Source: Streptomyces sp. SDr-06
GTDB taxonomy: Bacteria > Actinomycetota > Actinomycetes > Streptomycetales > Streptomycetaceae
Direction of reading: 5' to 3'
NCBI RefSeq assembly: GCF_003324565.1
Contig: NZ_QOLA01000001.1
Coordinates: forward strand, 558,001-622,000
Length of the DNA stretch: 64,000 nt
In this document: piece by piece, positions 36,895 through 45,231 of the stretch
How the letters are laid out: each line of letters begins with the position of its first letter
Position numbering within the stretch: position 1 is the first letter of the stretch
Program-made: the position numbers and the translations under genes
The notes under the pieces: generated by a model
Told to the model about the DNA's origin: nothing
Database searches by the model: none
Seen by the model: only the letters and a program-made list of their open reading frames with translations

Positions 36895-36987
36895 GTCGGG
36901 TCCCGCCCATCATCGTGATCAGGTACGGGACCAGCGTGGCGAACACGGGCGGGCTGAATGCTCACAGTTTTGTGAGCGTGTGAGTGT

Positions 36988-38172
36988 TCAGAGGCCGATC
37001 CAGGCGGCCATGTGGCCGAGCGTGTCGGGGGTGCGGCGGTTGAGGTGGACGAGGCCCTTGATGGTCTCCCTCGCGCCAGGGTGGTAGCGGGTCTGCTCCG
37101 GGGCCGCGGAGCGGGCTTCCAGGAGGGACTTGAGCGCGGCGTCGGTCCGGCCGACTTCCATCTCGGCCCTGCCGCGGTCGACGTAGAAGTGGGCGCGCCG
37201 GCTGACGGCGAGCGACGGCGGCAGCTTGATCTTCTTCGCCTGTTTGACTGCCTCGTCGTAGTGGCGCATTTCGACGGCGGCCGACATGCGGTGCAGGGCG
37301 ACGTTGGTCGGCCCGAACGACAGCCAGTGAATCTCTGAGGCGTCGCCGGTCCGCTTCGCGTAGGACACGGCCTCGTCGAGGTGGGCTTCCACGGCGGCGC
37401 CGTCTTCCGCACGGGCAGCGATGACGGTGGCGCCGAGGTGGAGCTGGCCGGTCACGGCGAGGGATTCGCGCGTGGTGCCGGTCTGGGCGAGATGGCTGTG
37501 CCCTGCCGCGATCAGGCGCTGGCCGATGCGGTACTCGCCCTCGCGGAAATAGACGAGGGCGCGCATGTACTGGCGGACGGCACCGAGGCAGGGGTCCGAG
37601 GCGCGTTGGGCTGCCCAGTCCATGCGGTCCAGGGCTACGGCACTCAGGTCGTAGTAGCCGAGCTTGACGGTGATGTCGTGGGCGGTGCGGTACGTCGAGG
37701 CGAGGGCCTGCCACAGCTCTGTCGTGGGGGTGCGCCAGGCCGCCGTGGTGAGCTCGGAGATTGCGTCGGGCAGGGCGCGGGCGGCTTTCCCGAGATGGGT
37801 GGCCCGGACCTGGGCGCACAGATCGTCAGCGAGGTCGACAAGCTGAGCGACGGGTCTTGTCGTGGCTACGGGGTCGGCGCCGAGGTCGTACAGGTCGAGG
37901 GCTTCGCGGATGGGGCGGACGAGCGCGGCCAAGCGGTCCTGCTGGAGCTCCGTCATGTAGGGCTGTCCTGTCAGCACTGTCACGTCGATGCGGAGGGCGC
38001 GTGCGACAGCCGCAGTGAAATCAACGGTGGCCACGCGGGCGCCGCACTCGATCTGGTTGAGGAGGCTGTAGGAGTAGGGGATGATCTCGGCGAGTTGGCG
38101 TTGGGTGAGGTGGGCGAGCCGCCTCTGTTCTTTGATGCGCGCGCCGGTGTGGTCGTCGCCCAGTCTCGGCAT
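36988..38172 (-). CDS. XRE-family regulator with TPR-like C-terminal domain
   Basis: 394 residues. An N-terminal XRE HTH (RLAHLTQRQLAEIIPYSYSL) is followed by about 300 residues of helical repeats like those of BldB/Rap-type streptomycete regulators that may bind signal molecules. ATG 38172 is preferred; the frame is open further upstream, but that prefix is low-complexity. It is divergent from a flavoprotein gene, a combination that is common in Streptomyces and often carried on mobile DNA. Confidence 0.85.
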   Translation of the reverse strand: MPRLGDDHTGARIKEQRRLAHLTQRQLAEIIPYSYSLLNQIECGARVATVDFTAAVARALRIDVTVLTGQPYMTELQQDRLAALVRPIREALDLYDLGADPVATTRPVAQLVDLADDLCAQVRATHLGKAARALPDAISELTTAAWRTPTTELWQALASTYRTAHDITVKLGYYDLSAVALDRMDWAAQRASDPCLGAVRQYMRALVYFREGEYRIGQRLIAAGHSHLAQTGTTRESLAVTGQLHLGATVIAARAEDGAAVEAHLDEAVSYAKRTGDASEIHWLSFGPTNVALHRMSAAVEMRHYDEAVKQAKKIKLPPSLAVSRRAHFYVDRGRAEMEVGRTDAALKSLLEARSAAPEQTRYHPGARETIKGLVHLNRRTPDTLGHMAAWIGL

Positions 38173-38288
38173 AATGGCTCCGTTCCTTGCTCGCACTCGG
38201 AACGGTACTCGCGCTGTCCGGCGCGGGTGAACGCTCCGCCCCCGACTGCCTTCAGTTCGGGGGCGGTTGCGTGTGATCAACTGGGGGC

Positions 38289-38837
38289 ATGACTTCGCGG
38301 ACCGTGTATCTGTTCTGTTCGGCGGCCCCTCCTGTTTTCGAGGTCGCCACGGTGATCGAGGCGCTGCAGGCGCGAGGCTGGGATGTCTGTCTCGGCTTGA
38401 CGCCGACCGCGGCGTCGTGGCTGGAGGAGTCCCTGTCGGGGCTGGCCACACTGACGGGGCATCCGGTGCGCTCGGAGTACAAGCGGCCCGGGGAGCCGGA
38501 TGTGTGGCCCCCGGCGGATGTGATCCTGTTCGCGCCGGCCACCTTCAACAGCGTCAATGCGTGGGCGCTCGGGCTGACTTCCAGCTTCGTCGTCGGCGTC
38601 GTCGCGGAGGGCATCGGAAAGGGCATCCCGACAGCGGTGATGCCGTGCGTGAACGCCGCCTACGCGCAGCACCGGGCTTTCGAGCGGAGCGTCACCGAGC
38701 TGCGGGGCATGGGCGTGACGGTGTTGTACGGCGAGGGCGGCTTCGTGCCGAACCAGCCGGGAGAGAGCCGCCCGGGCGGCTATCCGTGGGCGATCGCTCT
38801 TGACGCGGCCGACGCTCTTGTCCGACCCCGGGAGTAG
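38289..38837 (+). CDS. Flavoprotein (PF02441, phosphopantothenoylcysteine decarboxylase-like)
   Basis: 182 residues. The flavin-binding fold begins at VYLFCSAAPPVFEVATVIEA; the block FAPATFNSVNAWALGL and AVMPCVNAAYAQHRAFER match the HFCD family. It lacks the CoaB part, so it is a stand-alone decarboxylase-like FMN protein whose substrate is unknown. It is paired with the divergent XRE-TPR gene. Confidence 0.85.
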   Translation: MTSRTVYLFCSAAPPVFEVATVIEALQARGWDVCLGLTPTAASWLEESLSGLATLTGHPVRSEYKRPGEPDVWPPADVILFAPATFNSVNAWALGLTSSFVVGVVAEGIGKGIPTAVMPCVNAAYAQHRAFERSVTELRGMGVTVLYGEGGFVPNQPGESRPGGYPWAIALDAADALVRPRE

Positions 38838-38846
38838 CCTTGATCC

Positions 38847-39047
38847 ATGCCTCCCACTCCCCCGCCTGACGGCACCGTGCGCTCGTGGCCGCGTCCGGCC
38901 GCGGTGGTGAACCAGGAGATCCGTGCCCTGTGGCCGGAGGGTGCGCGGGGTCCGGTTGATGAGGACCGGTACCGGTCGCTGCTGGTGGAGTGGGCTGCGG
39001 CGCATCGCGGCGAGGCGGCGCAGGCCGATGTCAGACCCGCGGCTTAA
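38847..39047 (+). CDS. Small hypothetical protein downstream of flavoprotein
   Basis: 66 residues, Pro-rich start (MPPTPPPDGTVRSWPRPAA) and an acidic helical C-terminus. It follows the flavoprotein stop by 9 bases, so it is probably in the same operon. Function unknown. Confidence 0.6.
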   Translation: MPPTPPPDGTVRSWPRPAAVVNQEIRALWPEGARGPVDEDRYRSLLVEWAAAHRGEAAQADVRPAA

Positions 39048-39058
39048 GATCCCGGCTC

Positions 39059-39295
39059 GTGGCTATCGAACTCTCTGATGAACTGATTGAGCTTGAGCGT
39101 GCATCTGTGGCTGAGCAGCTGAAGGCTGAGGCGAGGCCGCATTCGGCGGAGGCGTGGGCGCCGTGGCTGGATGCGGCCGCGAGGGTGCAGGCCGCGATCA
39201 CCGCGCATGCGGAGGCGACCGGGCAGAACCGTTTCGACGTGGAGGCGGAGCTCAAGCGGGTTGTGCGGCATCCGGAGGAGCCCGACGAGGGCTGA
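39059..39295 (+). CDS. Small helical hypothetical protein
   Basis: 78 residues from GTG 39059, rich in Ala and Glu, helical (IELSDELIELERASVAEQLK). No domain recognised. It follows the previous gene by 11 bases in the flavoprotein operon. Confidence 0.55.
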   Translation: MAIELSDELIELERASVAEQLKAEARPHSAEAWAPWLDAAARVQAAITAHAEATGQNRFDVEAELKRVVRHPEEPDEG

Positions 39296-39296
39296 G

Positions 39297-39485
39297 CTAC
39301 AGCGCGGACTGGAACGCGGAAGCGCCCGGCGTGCTCGCCGAGCTGGCCGTCGTGACGCGGTCGAGGACGGCTGATCCGTGGCCCGCGTGTTGGGCTGCGG
39401 CCCGCGCGGCGAGCGACGGGCGGGGGCCTCCGGCCGGGAGAACAACGGTGCGGCGGGCAGCGGCGGAGACGAGCAGGGTGGTCAT
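39297..39485 (-). CDS. Small hypothetical protein (62 aa)
   Basis: 62 residues from ATG 39485 (TTLLVSAAARRTVVLPAGGP then SLAARAAAQHAGHG). It reads like a small streptomycete protein family, but the ribosome-binding site is weak. It converges with the plus-strand operon, the stops being one base apart. Confidence 0.4.
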   Translation of the reverse strand: MTTLLVSAAARRTVVLPAGGPRPSLAARAAAQHAGHGSAVLDRVTTASSASTPGASAFQSAL

Positions 39486-39672
39486 AGCGCCATTGTGCAC
39501 GAACTGGGGCGCTGGGCACGCCAGTTCAGGCAGCGGGCCCGCCGGTCGCTGTTCCGGCGGGCCCCAGCAGCAATCCCCGGCTTCTTCGTAGCCGATGATG
39601 AGCGCCACTGTACGGGCGGCCACTGACAACGGCGGGTCGAACGCGCAGGACCAGCGGATTAGACTCGAACAC

Positions 39673-40002
39673 ATGTCCGGTCAGCCGTCTCGCCTCGTCC
39701 AGCTCCAGTTCCTGCGCCGCTACCTCCTCGGCGAGCTGGAGCGAGTCGAACGCTGGATCGCCACCGAGGAACAGCGCGAGGCTGCCGCACGTCCGACACC
39801 CCCGCCCGTGCCGGACTGGGTCCTCTCCTATCCCCGCGCTGGCGCCACCAGCCGCCCGGACGCGGTCCACGTCGGCGACTGCGGCATGGCCGGGAAACGC
39901 ACTAAGCCGATCACGCGCGACCAGGCGCTGCGTGCGCTGGCCGAGGGCGTCGAGGCGTGTCAGTTCTGCCGCCCCGACAGCGAGCTCGGCTGGCTGGACT
40001 AG
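39673..40002 (+). CDS. DUF6233-like protein
   Basis: 109 residues. The Pro-rich linker PTPPPVPDWVLSY, the block VHVGDCGMAGKRTKPITRDQ and CQFCRPDSELG match a family common in Streptomyces phages and plasmids (DUF6233). Two CxxC-type cysteines suggest metal binding. It converges with Ku: the stops overlap in CTAG (39999-40002). Confidence 0.75.
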   Translation: MSGQPSRLVQLQFLRRYLLGELERVERWIATEEQREAAARPTPPPVPDWVLSYPRAGATSRPDAVHVGDCGMAGKRTKPITRDQALRALAEGVEACQFCRPDSELGWLD

Positions 40003-40925
40003 GCGCTGCGCGGCTTCCGGCCAGCAGTCTTCTTCGCGGGCGCCTTCTTCGCCGTGGTCTTCTTGGCCGCGGTCTTCTTCGCTGCCGCCTTCTTCGCAGT
40101 GCGCTTCTTCGGCAGGTCGTGCACTGAGGCGTCCTCGGTCGACTCGCCGCGGTTGGCCTTCGCTTTCTCCACGCTGGCATTCAGAGCGGCCATCAGGTCG
40201 ACAAGCTGCCCGCCCGACTCCGGTGCCGCCTCCACCGCCTTGGGCTGGCGGTGCTCGGCCTTTGCGGCCAGGAGCTCCTCGACGGCCTCCTGGTAGTGGT
40301 CGGTGTAGTCGTCGATGTTGTCGCGGGCCATCGACTCCAGAAGCTGGATCGCCGCGTCGACCTCGTCGTCGGTCAACTCGACCGGCTTCGGGGTCAGAGT
40401 CTCGGGGCTGCGGATCTCATCGTCCCAGTGCATCGCATGCAGGACGATCACGTCGTCCTTGACCCTCAGGAGACCCAGGCGCTCCCGGTTGTGCCACGCG
40501 AACTTCGCCACCGCCACCTTCGAGCTGCGCTCCAGCGCCATCCGCAGCAGCTTGTACGGTTTCAACGCAACGGGGCCAGCGGCCTCCAGGTAGTAACCGG
40601 CGCCCACGCGGACCGGGTCGATGGAGTCGGCCGGGATGAACGCGACGATGTCGATAGCCCTTGCTGTGGGAAGCGGCATCGAGTCAAGCTCCGCATCGGT
40701 GACCTGCACGATGGCGTCCTTGGAAACTTCGTAGCCCTTACCGATGTCCTCCTGGAACAGCTCCTGCCCGTCGATCTCGCACACCTTCTTCGTGCGGACG
40801 CGTGCCATGTCTTTCAGGTGGATCTGGTGGAAGGCGATGTTGTGGCTCTCGGTGGCAGCCACCACGCGGCACGGGATGCTCACGAGCCCGAAACTGATGG
40901 CGCCGTTCCAGATGGGGCGGGGCAT
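39999..40925 (-). CDS. ku: Ku-family non-homologous end-joining protein
   Basis: 308 residues. The Ku core begins at PRPIWNGAISFGLVSIPCRV, followed by FHQIHLKDMARV and a DNA-binding ring. The lysine/alanine-rich tail (after residue 270, many KKTA-type repeats) is a DNA-binding extension seen in actinobacterial Ku. Ku tethers broken ends for LigD. Mycobacteriophages Omega and Corndog encode Ku to help circularise short-overhang genomes, so a prophage Ku may do the same with host LigD. ATG 40925 is the standard start. Confidence 0.9.
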   Translation of the reverse strand: MPRPIWNGAISFGLVSIPCRVVAATESHNIAFHQIHLKDMARVRTKKVCEIDGQELFQEDIGKGYEVSKDAIVQVTDAELDSMPLPTARAIDIVAFIPADSIDPVRVGAGYYLEAAGPVALKPYKLLRMALERSSKVAVAKFAWHNRERLGLLRVKDDVIVLHAMHWDDEIRSPETLTPKPVELTDDEVDAAIQLLESMARDNIDDYTDHYQEAVEELLAAKAEHRQPKAVEAAPESGGQLVDLMAALNASVEKAKANRGESTEDASVHDLPKKRTAKKAAAKKTAAKKTTAKKAPAKKTAGRKPRSA

Positions 40926-41025
40926 TTTTCGCGGCCTCCCAGGACCCCCCTGGTCGGACGTCCAGCCTACGGGCGCCGTCGCTCCTCGGCATGCGGTGCC
41001 GGGCCGCCGGGACGACTCTGGGGTC

Positions 41026-41244
41026 ATGGACCCGACGATCATCGTGCACCGGCCCCGCCCGGCAGGCGGTCGGCACGTCACCGTCCTCGGCCAGGACATC
41101 GGCGTCGCCTACTCCGACCGCGACCTGATCGAGTTCCTGCGCCAGTCCGGCCTCGACGAAACCGACGCCGAAGCCATGGTCGACGGCGACTCCCCCGAGA
41201 TCGAATGGCGAGGCGGCAGGCCGCACGACTACGCGGCGGCATAA
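41026..41244 (+). CDS. Small hypothetical protein (72 aa)
   Basis: 72 residues from ATG 41026 (MDPTIIVHRPRPAGGRHVTV) with an acidic helix (TDAEAMVDGDSPEIEW). Divergent from Ku with 100 bases between starts. A hairpin terminator follows its stop. No function known. Confidence 0.6.
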   Translation: MDPTIIVHRPRPAGGRHVTVLGQDIGVAYSDRDLIEFLRQSGLDETDAEAMVDGDSPEIEWRGGRPHDYAAA

Positions 41245-41251
41245 CGAAGGC

Positions 41252-41271
41252 GCCCACCCCGAAGGGTGGGC
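41252..41271. terminator. Hairpin terminator
   Basis: GCCCACCC-CGAA-GGGTGGGC, a perfect 8-base stem with a stable GNRA-like loop, lies 7 bases after the stop at 41244. It may act in both directions, since the recombinase gene ends nearby on the other strand. Confidence 0.65.
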
Positions 41272-41349
41272 ACAGGGTGCTCATCGCCGCGTTTACCGCC
41301 GCTCCAGGACCCCGAAGCCAGCATGGCAGGGCCGGGCGCCGGCGGGAAG

Positions 41350-41919
41350 CTACTTCTTCTCCAGGTGCCGGTAGATGGTGGGGCGGCTGACGCCGAACTC
41401 GTCGGCGATCTGCTGCACGGTGTACCTGCGCTTGCCGTCGGCGCCGGTCTCGTCGTACATCTCCTGGGCCAGCTTTATCTGGCGAGGGCGCAGCTTCGGC
41501 TTCTGCCCGCCGGTGCGCCCGCGGGCTCGGGCGGCTTCGAGGCCTTGCTTGGTGCGTTCGACCATGAGGGAGTGCTCGAACTCGGCGACGGCGCCGAGGA
41601 TGTGGAAGAACATTTGGCCGACGGGGGTCGAGGTATCGATGCCCTGGTCCAGGACGACGAGTTCGACGCCGCGCTCGCGGAGGTCATCGCCGACGTCCAT
41701 GAGGTTGCGGAGCGAGCGGCCGAGCCGGTCGAGCTTGGTGATGACGAGGTGGTCGCCGTCGCGGACGGCGACGAGGGCTTTGTCGAGTTCGGGGCGGGAG
41801 GCGAGCTTGCCGCTGAGCTTGTCGACGAATATCTGGTCGCAGTTAGCGGCAGTGAGGGCGTCGCGCTGAGCTTCGGGGTGTTGGTCGGAGGTGGACACGC
41901 GTCCGTAGCCGATTCGCAT
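41350..41919 (-). CDS. Small serine recombinase (resolvase/invertase)
   Basis: 189 residues. The catalytic serine lies in GYGRVSTSDQHPEAQ, followed by the ITKLDRLGRSLRNLMD and VGQMFFHILGAVAEFE blocks and a C-terminal Hin-type HTH (YTVQQIADEFGVSRPTIYRH). It is too short to be the large serine integrase of a Streptomyces phage and lacks the zinc-ribbon domains. It may invert or resolve a DNA segment; no matching inverted sites are seen nearby. Confidence 0.88.
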   Translation of the reverse strand: MRIGYGRVSTSDQHPEAQRDALTAANCDQIFVDKLSGKLASRPELDKALVAVRDGDHLVITKLDRLGRSLRNLMDVGDDLRERGVELVVLDQGIDTSTPVGQMFFHILGAVAEFEHSLMVERTKQGLEAARARGRTGGQKPKLRPRQIKLAQEMYDETGADGKRRYTVQQIADEFGVSRPTIYRHLEKK

Positions 41920-42120
41920 AGCCCAGTGTATCGAGAAGGGGGGAGATCGTTACATAGATGCGGACACGGGATGTGTAACAACTCCCGCGCAGGACAGCCG
42001 AGTTCGTCGCTACTGGCTCACAGACGTTCGTTTGCGGACAGTCGCTATGGGCGGGTTATCGAGAGTCGTCCATGGTCAACTCCCCACCCCCAACGAGGCG
42101 TTAAGCGCCCCCGGCCAACC

Positions 42121-42159
42121 TGTAGACGCGACTACAGGTTGACTGTAGAGTGGTCTACA
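42121..42159 (+). promoter_or_regulatory. Promoter with two palindromic operators
   Basis: Two palindromes, TGTAGACGCGACTACA (42121-42136) and TGTAGAGTGGTCTACA (42144-42159), are centred 23 bases apart. They overlap a promoter-like pair TAGACG (42123-42128) and TAGAGT (42146-42151) with a 17-base spacer. It lies upstream of the plus-strand operon at 42194, so a dimeric regulator could bind both sites on one face of DNA and repress it. A recombination site for the adjacent recombinase is a second possibility. Confidence 0.55.
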
Positions 42160-42193
42160 GAAGGGGCGAGGGTCGCACCCAAGAGAGGCCGCC

Positions 42194-42526
42194 ATGCTGA
42201 CGATCACCACGCGCACCGGCGACTACTACGGCGACGGCAACCGCTACCACATCTGGGAGACCCACGACGCCGACGGTGAACTCATCGCGGAGCTCTACAT
42301 CTCCACCGAACGCAACGAGATCATGAACATCGAGGTCGGCGAAGACCACCGCGGCGAAGGCCACGCCCGCGCCCTCTACGAGGCCGCCAGCTCTCAAATC
42401 CCCGTCTTCCACGCCCCCGTAGCCCACCGCACCATCGAAGGCAACGCCTTCGCCGAGGCCGTCGGCGGCGAAACCGTCGCCCCCTACCCCTGCGACTGCG
42501 ACGCCTGCAACTTCACCGAGGAGTGA
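42194..42526 (+). CDS. GNAT-like small acyltransferase domain protein
   Basis: 110 residues. VGEDHRGEGHARALYEAA resembles the acetyl-CoA-binding motif A of GNAT folds (R/Q-x-x-G-x-A), preceded by beta strands (ELIAELYISTE). A C-terminal CDCDAC segment may bind metal. First gene of the operon under the double palindrome; the target is unknown. Confidence 0.6.
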   Translation: MLTITTRTGDYYGDGNRYHIWETHDADGELIAELYISTERNEIMNIEVGEDHRGEGHARALYEAASSQIPVFHAPVAHRTIEGNAFAEAVGGETVAPYPCDCDACNFTEE

Positions 42527-42529
42527 CGC

Positions 42530-42892
42530 ATGCAGCGCTACGAACTCGAAGCCTGGCTCGGCGACAACCACGCCCTCAACGGCAACCAGATCGCCGAACT
42601 CCACCGCGCAGCTGACGACATCGCGCAGCAGTACCCCGACGCCGATGACCGCGACGATCGTGAAGCCGCCCTAACTGCTGCCTACCGGCTCATGACCGAA
42701 GCGCCGGAGGACCTCGTCGCAGAACTCGGCAGGGAGCGTATCGATGCCCGACTGGCAGAGCGGAAGGCTTTCATCGGCCTGCGACAGATCGCTGTCACCC
42801 GCATCAACAACGGCGACGCCACCGAGGCCGGGTTCGCGAAGCAGGCCGGTATCGACCGCATGACCGTCCGAAAGTGGCTCGGGAAGCGCTGA
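42530..42892 (+). CDS. Small HTH protein
   Basis: 120 residues: an acidic N-terminal helical region, a central charged helix, and a C-terminal helix-turn-helix-like end (AGFAKQAGIDRMTVRKWLGK). It begins 3 bases after the upstream stop. It may regulate its own operon via the palindromes upstream. Confidence 0.6.
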   Translation: MQRYELEAWLGDNHALNGNQIAELHRAADDIAQQYPDADDRDDREAALTAAYRLMTEAPEDLVAELGRERIDARLAERKAFIGLRQIAVTRINNGDATEAGFAKQAGIDRMTVRKWLGKR

Positions 42893-42947
42893 CTGCCTGG
42901 ACGAGCAAGAGATGGCCGCACGACCTACCACGTGAAGTGAGGACACC

Positions 42948-43205
42948 ATGTTCAAGCTGTGGCACCGTCCGAAGATCCGTAACGAACCGAAGTGCGACCG
43001 GTGCGGCGACCCAACAGGCAAGCCGTTCCTCTACGACACGCCAAAGACTCCGTGGTGTTGCGATCCGTGCGAGCAGAAGGTCACAGCGATCCTCCTGGGC
43101 GACGCCCACGAACGCATGGTCCACGGCCTCGACAACATCCTGGACGTAGAGGCCGGACTCGCCGACTTGTTCCGCAAGCTCGGCCCGCCACCCGCCGGGA
43201 AGTAA
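42948..43205 (+). CDS. Zinc-ribbon-like small protein
   Basis: 85 residues. Two CxxC pairs (CDRCGDP and CCDPC) suggest a zinc ribbon, with a short helix after. Last gene of the operon; two hairpins follow. Role unknown. Confidence 0.6.
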   Translation: MFKLWHRPKIRNEPKCDRCGDPTGKPFLYDTPKTPWCCDPCEQKVTAILLGDAHERMVHGLDNILDVEAGLADLFRKLGPPPAGK

Positions 43206-43210
43206 CGAGC

Positions 43211-43237
43211 CCCCCGCCTGCCATCAATAGGCGGGGC
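43211..43237 (+). terminator. Hairpin terminator after the zinc-ribbon gene
   Basis: CCCCGCCT (43212-43219) and AGGCGGGG (43229-43236) form a perfect 8-base stem with a 9-base AT-rich loop immediately after the stop of the plus-strand operon. Confidence 0.6.
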
Positions 43238-43266
43238 CCTCCCCGGAACCTACCCGCACAGCGAAG

Positions 43267-43297
43267 CGGCCCCGCCCCTCCGGAGAGGACGGGGCCG
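43267..43297 (-). terminator. Bidirectional hairpin between convergent genes
   Basis: CGGCCCCG (43267-43274) and CGGGGCCG (43290-43297) pair perfectly, with an inner GC-rich loop. On the minus strand it is followed by CTTCGCT, similar to the tail of other prophage terminators. It would end the TROVE transcript. Confidence 0.6.
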
Positions 43298-43312
43298 TCG
43301 GGTCGCCGCTCG

Positions 43313-44929
43313 CTACAGCCAGGGCCAGTTGGCGTCCCGGCCGCGGCTCAGCAGGTCGAGCATCGTGAACAGCTGGTCCGAGAACCCGCCGATCTCGAAC
43401 CGGTTCGGCTGGCTCGTGTCGATCGACGACTTGCCGTACCCCGTCGTGTTGATCCCGAACATCGGCACGTGCGCCGGGACCGACTCCGACACTGACAGGC
43501 CTCGGTAGCCCGTCGCCCCCCAGACGGAGCCACGGCCGCCGTGCCCCGGATATGCGAACGCCTGCATGTCCGACACGATGACCACCCGGTCATGGCCCCG
43601 GTACGTCGACCGCAGTGCGGCGACCGTCTCCGTGCCGTGGCCCACCTCGCCGACCCGGGCACAGAACGCCTCGGTCTGCCGAAGCACGCTGCCACCCTTG
43701 ACCAGCTCGTGCCGGAACACTCCGTTCGCGTAGCCGACCAGGTCCACGTCGCAGCCGCGGCCGGCGAGCGCCACCGCGAACAGGGCACCGACGTCGACGT
43801 GCCGGATCTGGCTCTTCGCCGACACTGTGCCGGTCATGGACGCCGAGGTGTCCACGAGGACCAGGGTGCGGCCCGGCAGCGAGGGAATGTTCGCCGTCGA
43901 CGCGAGCAGCGCCTGCTCCAGGGCGTGTCCCCAGCGCAACGAGGGGGCTGCGCGGTAAGCAGACAGGAATCGGTAGGGGAACTGCCGCGAGCGGCGCACC
44001 TCTTCCGGGTCCGCGAGCCGGGCCGCAACCAGCGCGGCCACGTCGTCCGGCACGCCAGCCTCGTCGAAGTTCCGCAGATTTCGGGTCAGCGCCATCAGGC
44101 CCAAGTGCGGGATGACCGCGGACCAGGCCGCAGCGTCCATCGGGCCGAGGCTCGACAGCTGCTCCCACGTCATGCCCGCCCGGCCGAGCCGCTCGGGGTC
44201 CTCCAGGAACCAGGCGCGCCGCTCCGCGTCGGGCATGGCCATTGCGGCCCGGTAGGCGGACAGGACAGGCAGCCGGTCGGTGACCCGTATGGTGTCGCGC
44301 TTCCACCGCCGGTCGGCGAGGTAGTCGAACAGGTCGGCCTGCCAGGGTCCTGCCGGTTCCGGCTTAGCGAGCGCGACGACGTCGGCCATGCGCCACTGCG
44401 AGGCGCCGCCGTCGTACTTGAGGGCGGCCCGCTCCTTGTACAGGCGCTGGACGGCGTCGGCGACACCGCGCTGGACGCCGCCGGGCAGGGTCTTCTTGCC
44501 GGTGCGGGCCTTCCAGTAGGCGATGAACTCGGCGGGCTCGTCGGCGCGGAGCATCGCGTCGGCGACCATTTTGCGGACGGAGATCGTCGGTTCGCGGTCC
44601 GTGCCTGCCTTGCGGGCGATAGCGGACTCGGCGGCCATGACGATCGACGCCGAGCGCATGTTCATCGTCCCGCGCAGGTAGGGCACGAACTGGGCGACCC
44701 AGTCCGGGTCCTGGCGGGTCGCGGCGTGCACGAGTGCCCGGAACCGGTGGTCGCGGTCGGCGGCGCTCTCGTAGAACGTGTCCTCGCCGACCATGTTGAC
44801 GACGGCGAACAGGAACAGGTCCGACTTGGCGTCGCGAGTGAAAGCGGCGCCGCCTTCGAAGGTGGTGGTGGTCCCGGTTGTGGTCACGGGGGACGTCGCT
44901 GTGCGCGGCGCGGAAGTGAACTTGCCCAT
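43313..44929 (-). CDS. rsr: TROVE-domain protein, bacterial Ro60 ortholog
   Basis: 538 residues. The ring-shaped TROVE HEAT-repeat domain covers about residues 25-350 (for example FLFAVVNMVGEDTFYESAAD and DPDWVAQFVPYLRGTMNMRS). It is followed by a von Willebrand A-like domain with intact MIDAS motif DTSASM (360-365) and a later acidic SDMQ (about 454). Ro60/Rsr binds misfolded RNAs in its ring and Y RNAs on its outer surface. In Deinococcus and Salmonella it works with YrlA RNAs and RNA nucleases. GGAG lies 6 bases before ATG 44929. Y-RNA-like sequences lie directly upstream on the same strand, a strong functional match. Confidence 0.92.
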   Translation of the reverse strand: MGKFTSAPRTATSPVTTTGTTTTFEGGAAFTRDAKSDLFLFAVVNMVGEDTFYESAADRDHRFRALVHAATRQDPDWVAQFVPYLRGTMNMRSASIVMAAESAIARKAGTDREPTISVRKMVADAMLRADEPAEFIAYWKARTGKKTLPGGVQRGVADAVQRLYKERAALKYDGGASQWRMADVVALAKPEPAGPWQADLFDYLADRRWKRDTIRVTDRLPVLSAYRAAMAMPDAERRAWFLEDPERLGRAGMTWEQLSSLGPMDAAAWSAVIPHLGLMALTRNLRNFDEAGVPDDVAALVAARLADPEEVRRSRQFPYRFLSAYRAAPSLRWGHALEQALLASTANIPSLPGRTLVLVDTSASMTGTVSAKSQIRHVDVGALFAVALAGRGCDVDLVGYANGVFRHELVKGGSVLRQTEAFCARVGEVGHGTETVAALRSTYRGHDRVVIVSDMQAFAYPGHGGRGSVWGATGYRGLSVSESVPAHVPMFGINTTGYGKSSIDTSQPNRFEIGGFSDQLFTMLDLLSRGRDANWPWL

Positions 44930-44983
44930 CGGTCGCTCCAGATACGGGAGGGTTCCGGGCCGACGGACAGACTGCTGGGCGCC

Positions 44984-45042
44984 GCGAGTACCAATCGTGC
45001 AGGGGTGCGCCCCCGACGGGCGCTACATGGTCCAGACCGCGA
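44984..45042 (-). ncRNA. Partial third Y-RNA-like copy
   Basis: This minus-strand stretch carries AUGUAGC, as in the Ro-binding 5' strand of the complete copy, a GCGCCC/GGGCGC hairpin (45007-45023), and the shared box TGGTACTCGC (plus 44984-44993). No matching UACUUC 3' strand or T-arm follows before the TROVE start, so it is an incomplete copy, or else the leader of the TROVE mRNA. Confidence 0.35.
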
Positions 45043-45225
45043 GGCGGACCGTGCAGGAATCGAACCTGTACTCATGAAGTAGCCCTGCAACATCGCTTCG
45101 CGACGCCTTTGCAGTTGTCGGCCCGGCCGCGAGGCGACCGGAACGAGGATTCAACTGGACACGGGAGGCGGGCGAGTACCAGACGCACGAGCTACATAGC
45201 GCTCTACCAGCTGAGCTACCGGCCC
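45043..45225 (-). ncRNA. YrlA-like Y RNA with tRNA mimicry (best copy)
   Basis: A minus-strand RNA of about 183 nt. Acceptor GGGCCGG (45225-45219) pairs with ACGGUCC (45052-45046), six of seven pairs. The D-arm (45218-45201) has stem GCUC/GAGC and GG in its loop. The T-arm (45069-45053) has loop UUCGAUU. Instead of an anticodon arm there is a stem AU-GUAGCUC (45197-45189) with GGGCUAC-UUC-AU (45085-45074), leaving UUC bulged on the 3' side as in the Ro-binding helix of vertebrate Y3 RNA. The loop carries further hairpins. It lies 114 bases upstream of the TROVE gene. Confidence 0.68.
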
Positions 45226-45231
45226 CATGGA

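Noticed and set aside
40010..40130. DNA repeat or CRISPR-like array
   Set aside because: The repeats encode the lysine/alanine tail of Ku and have no spacers.
41350..41919. The prophage integrase
   Set aside because: The recombinase is only 189 residues, lacks large serine integrase domains and is 6 kb from the junction.
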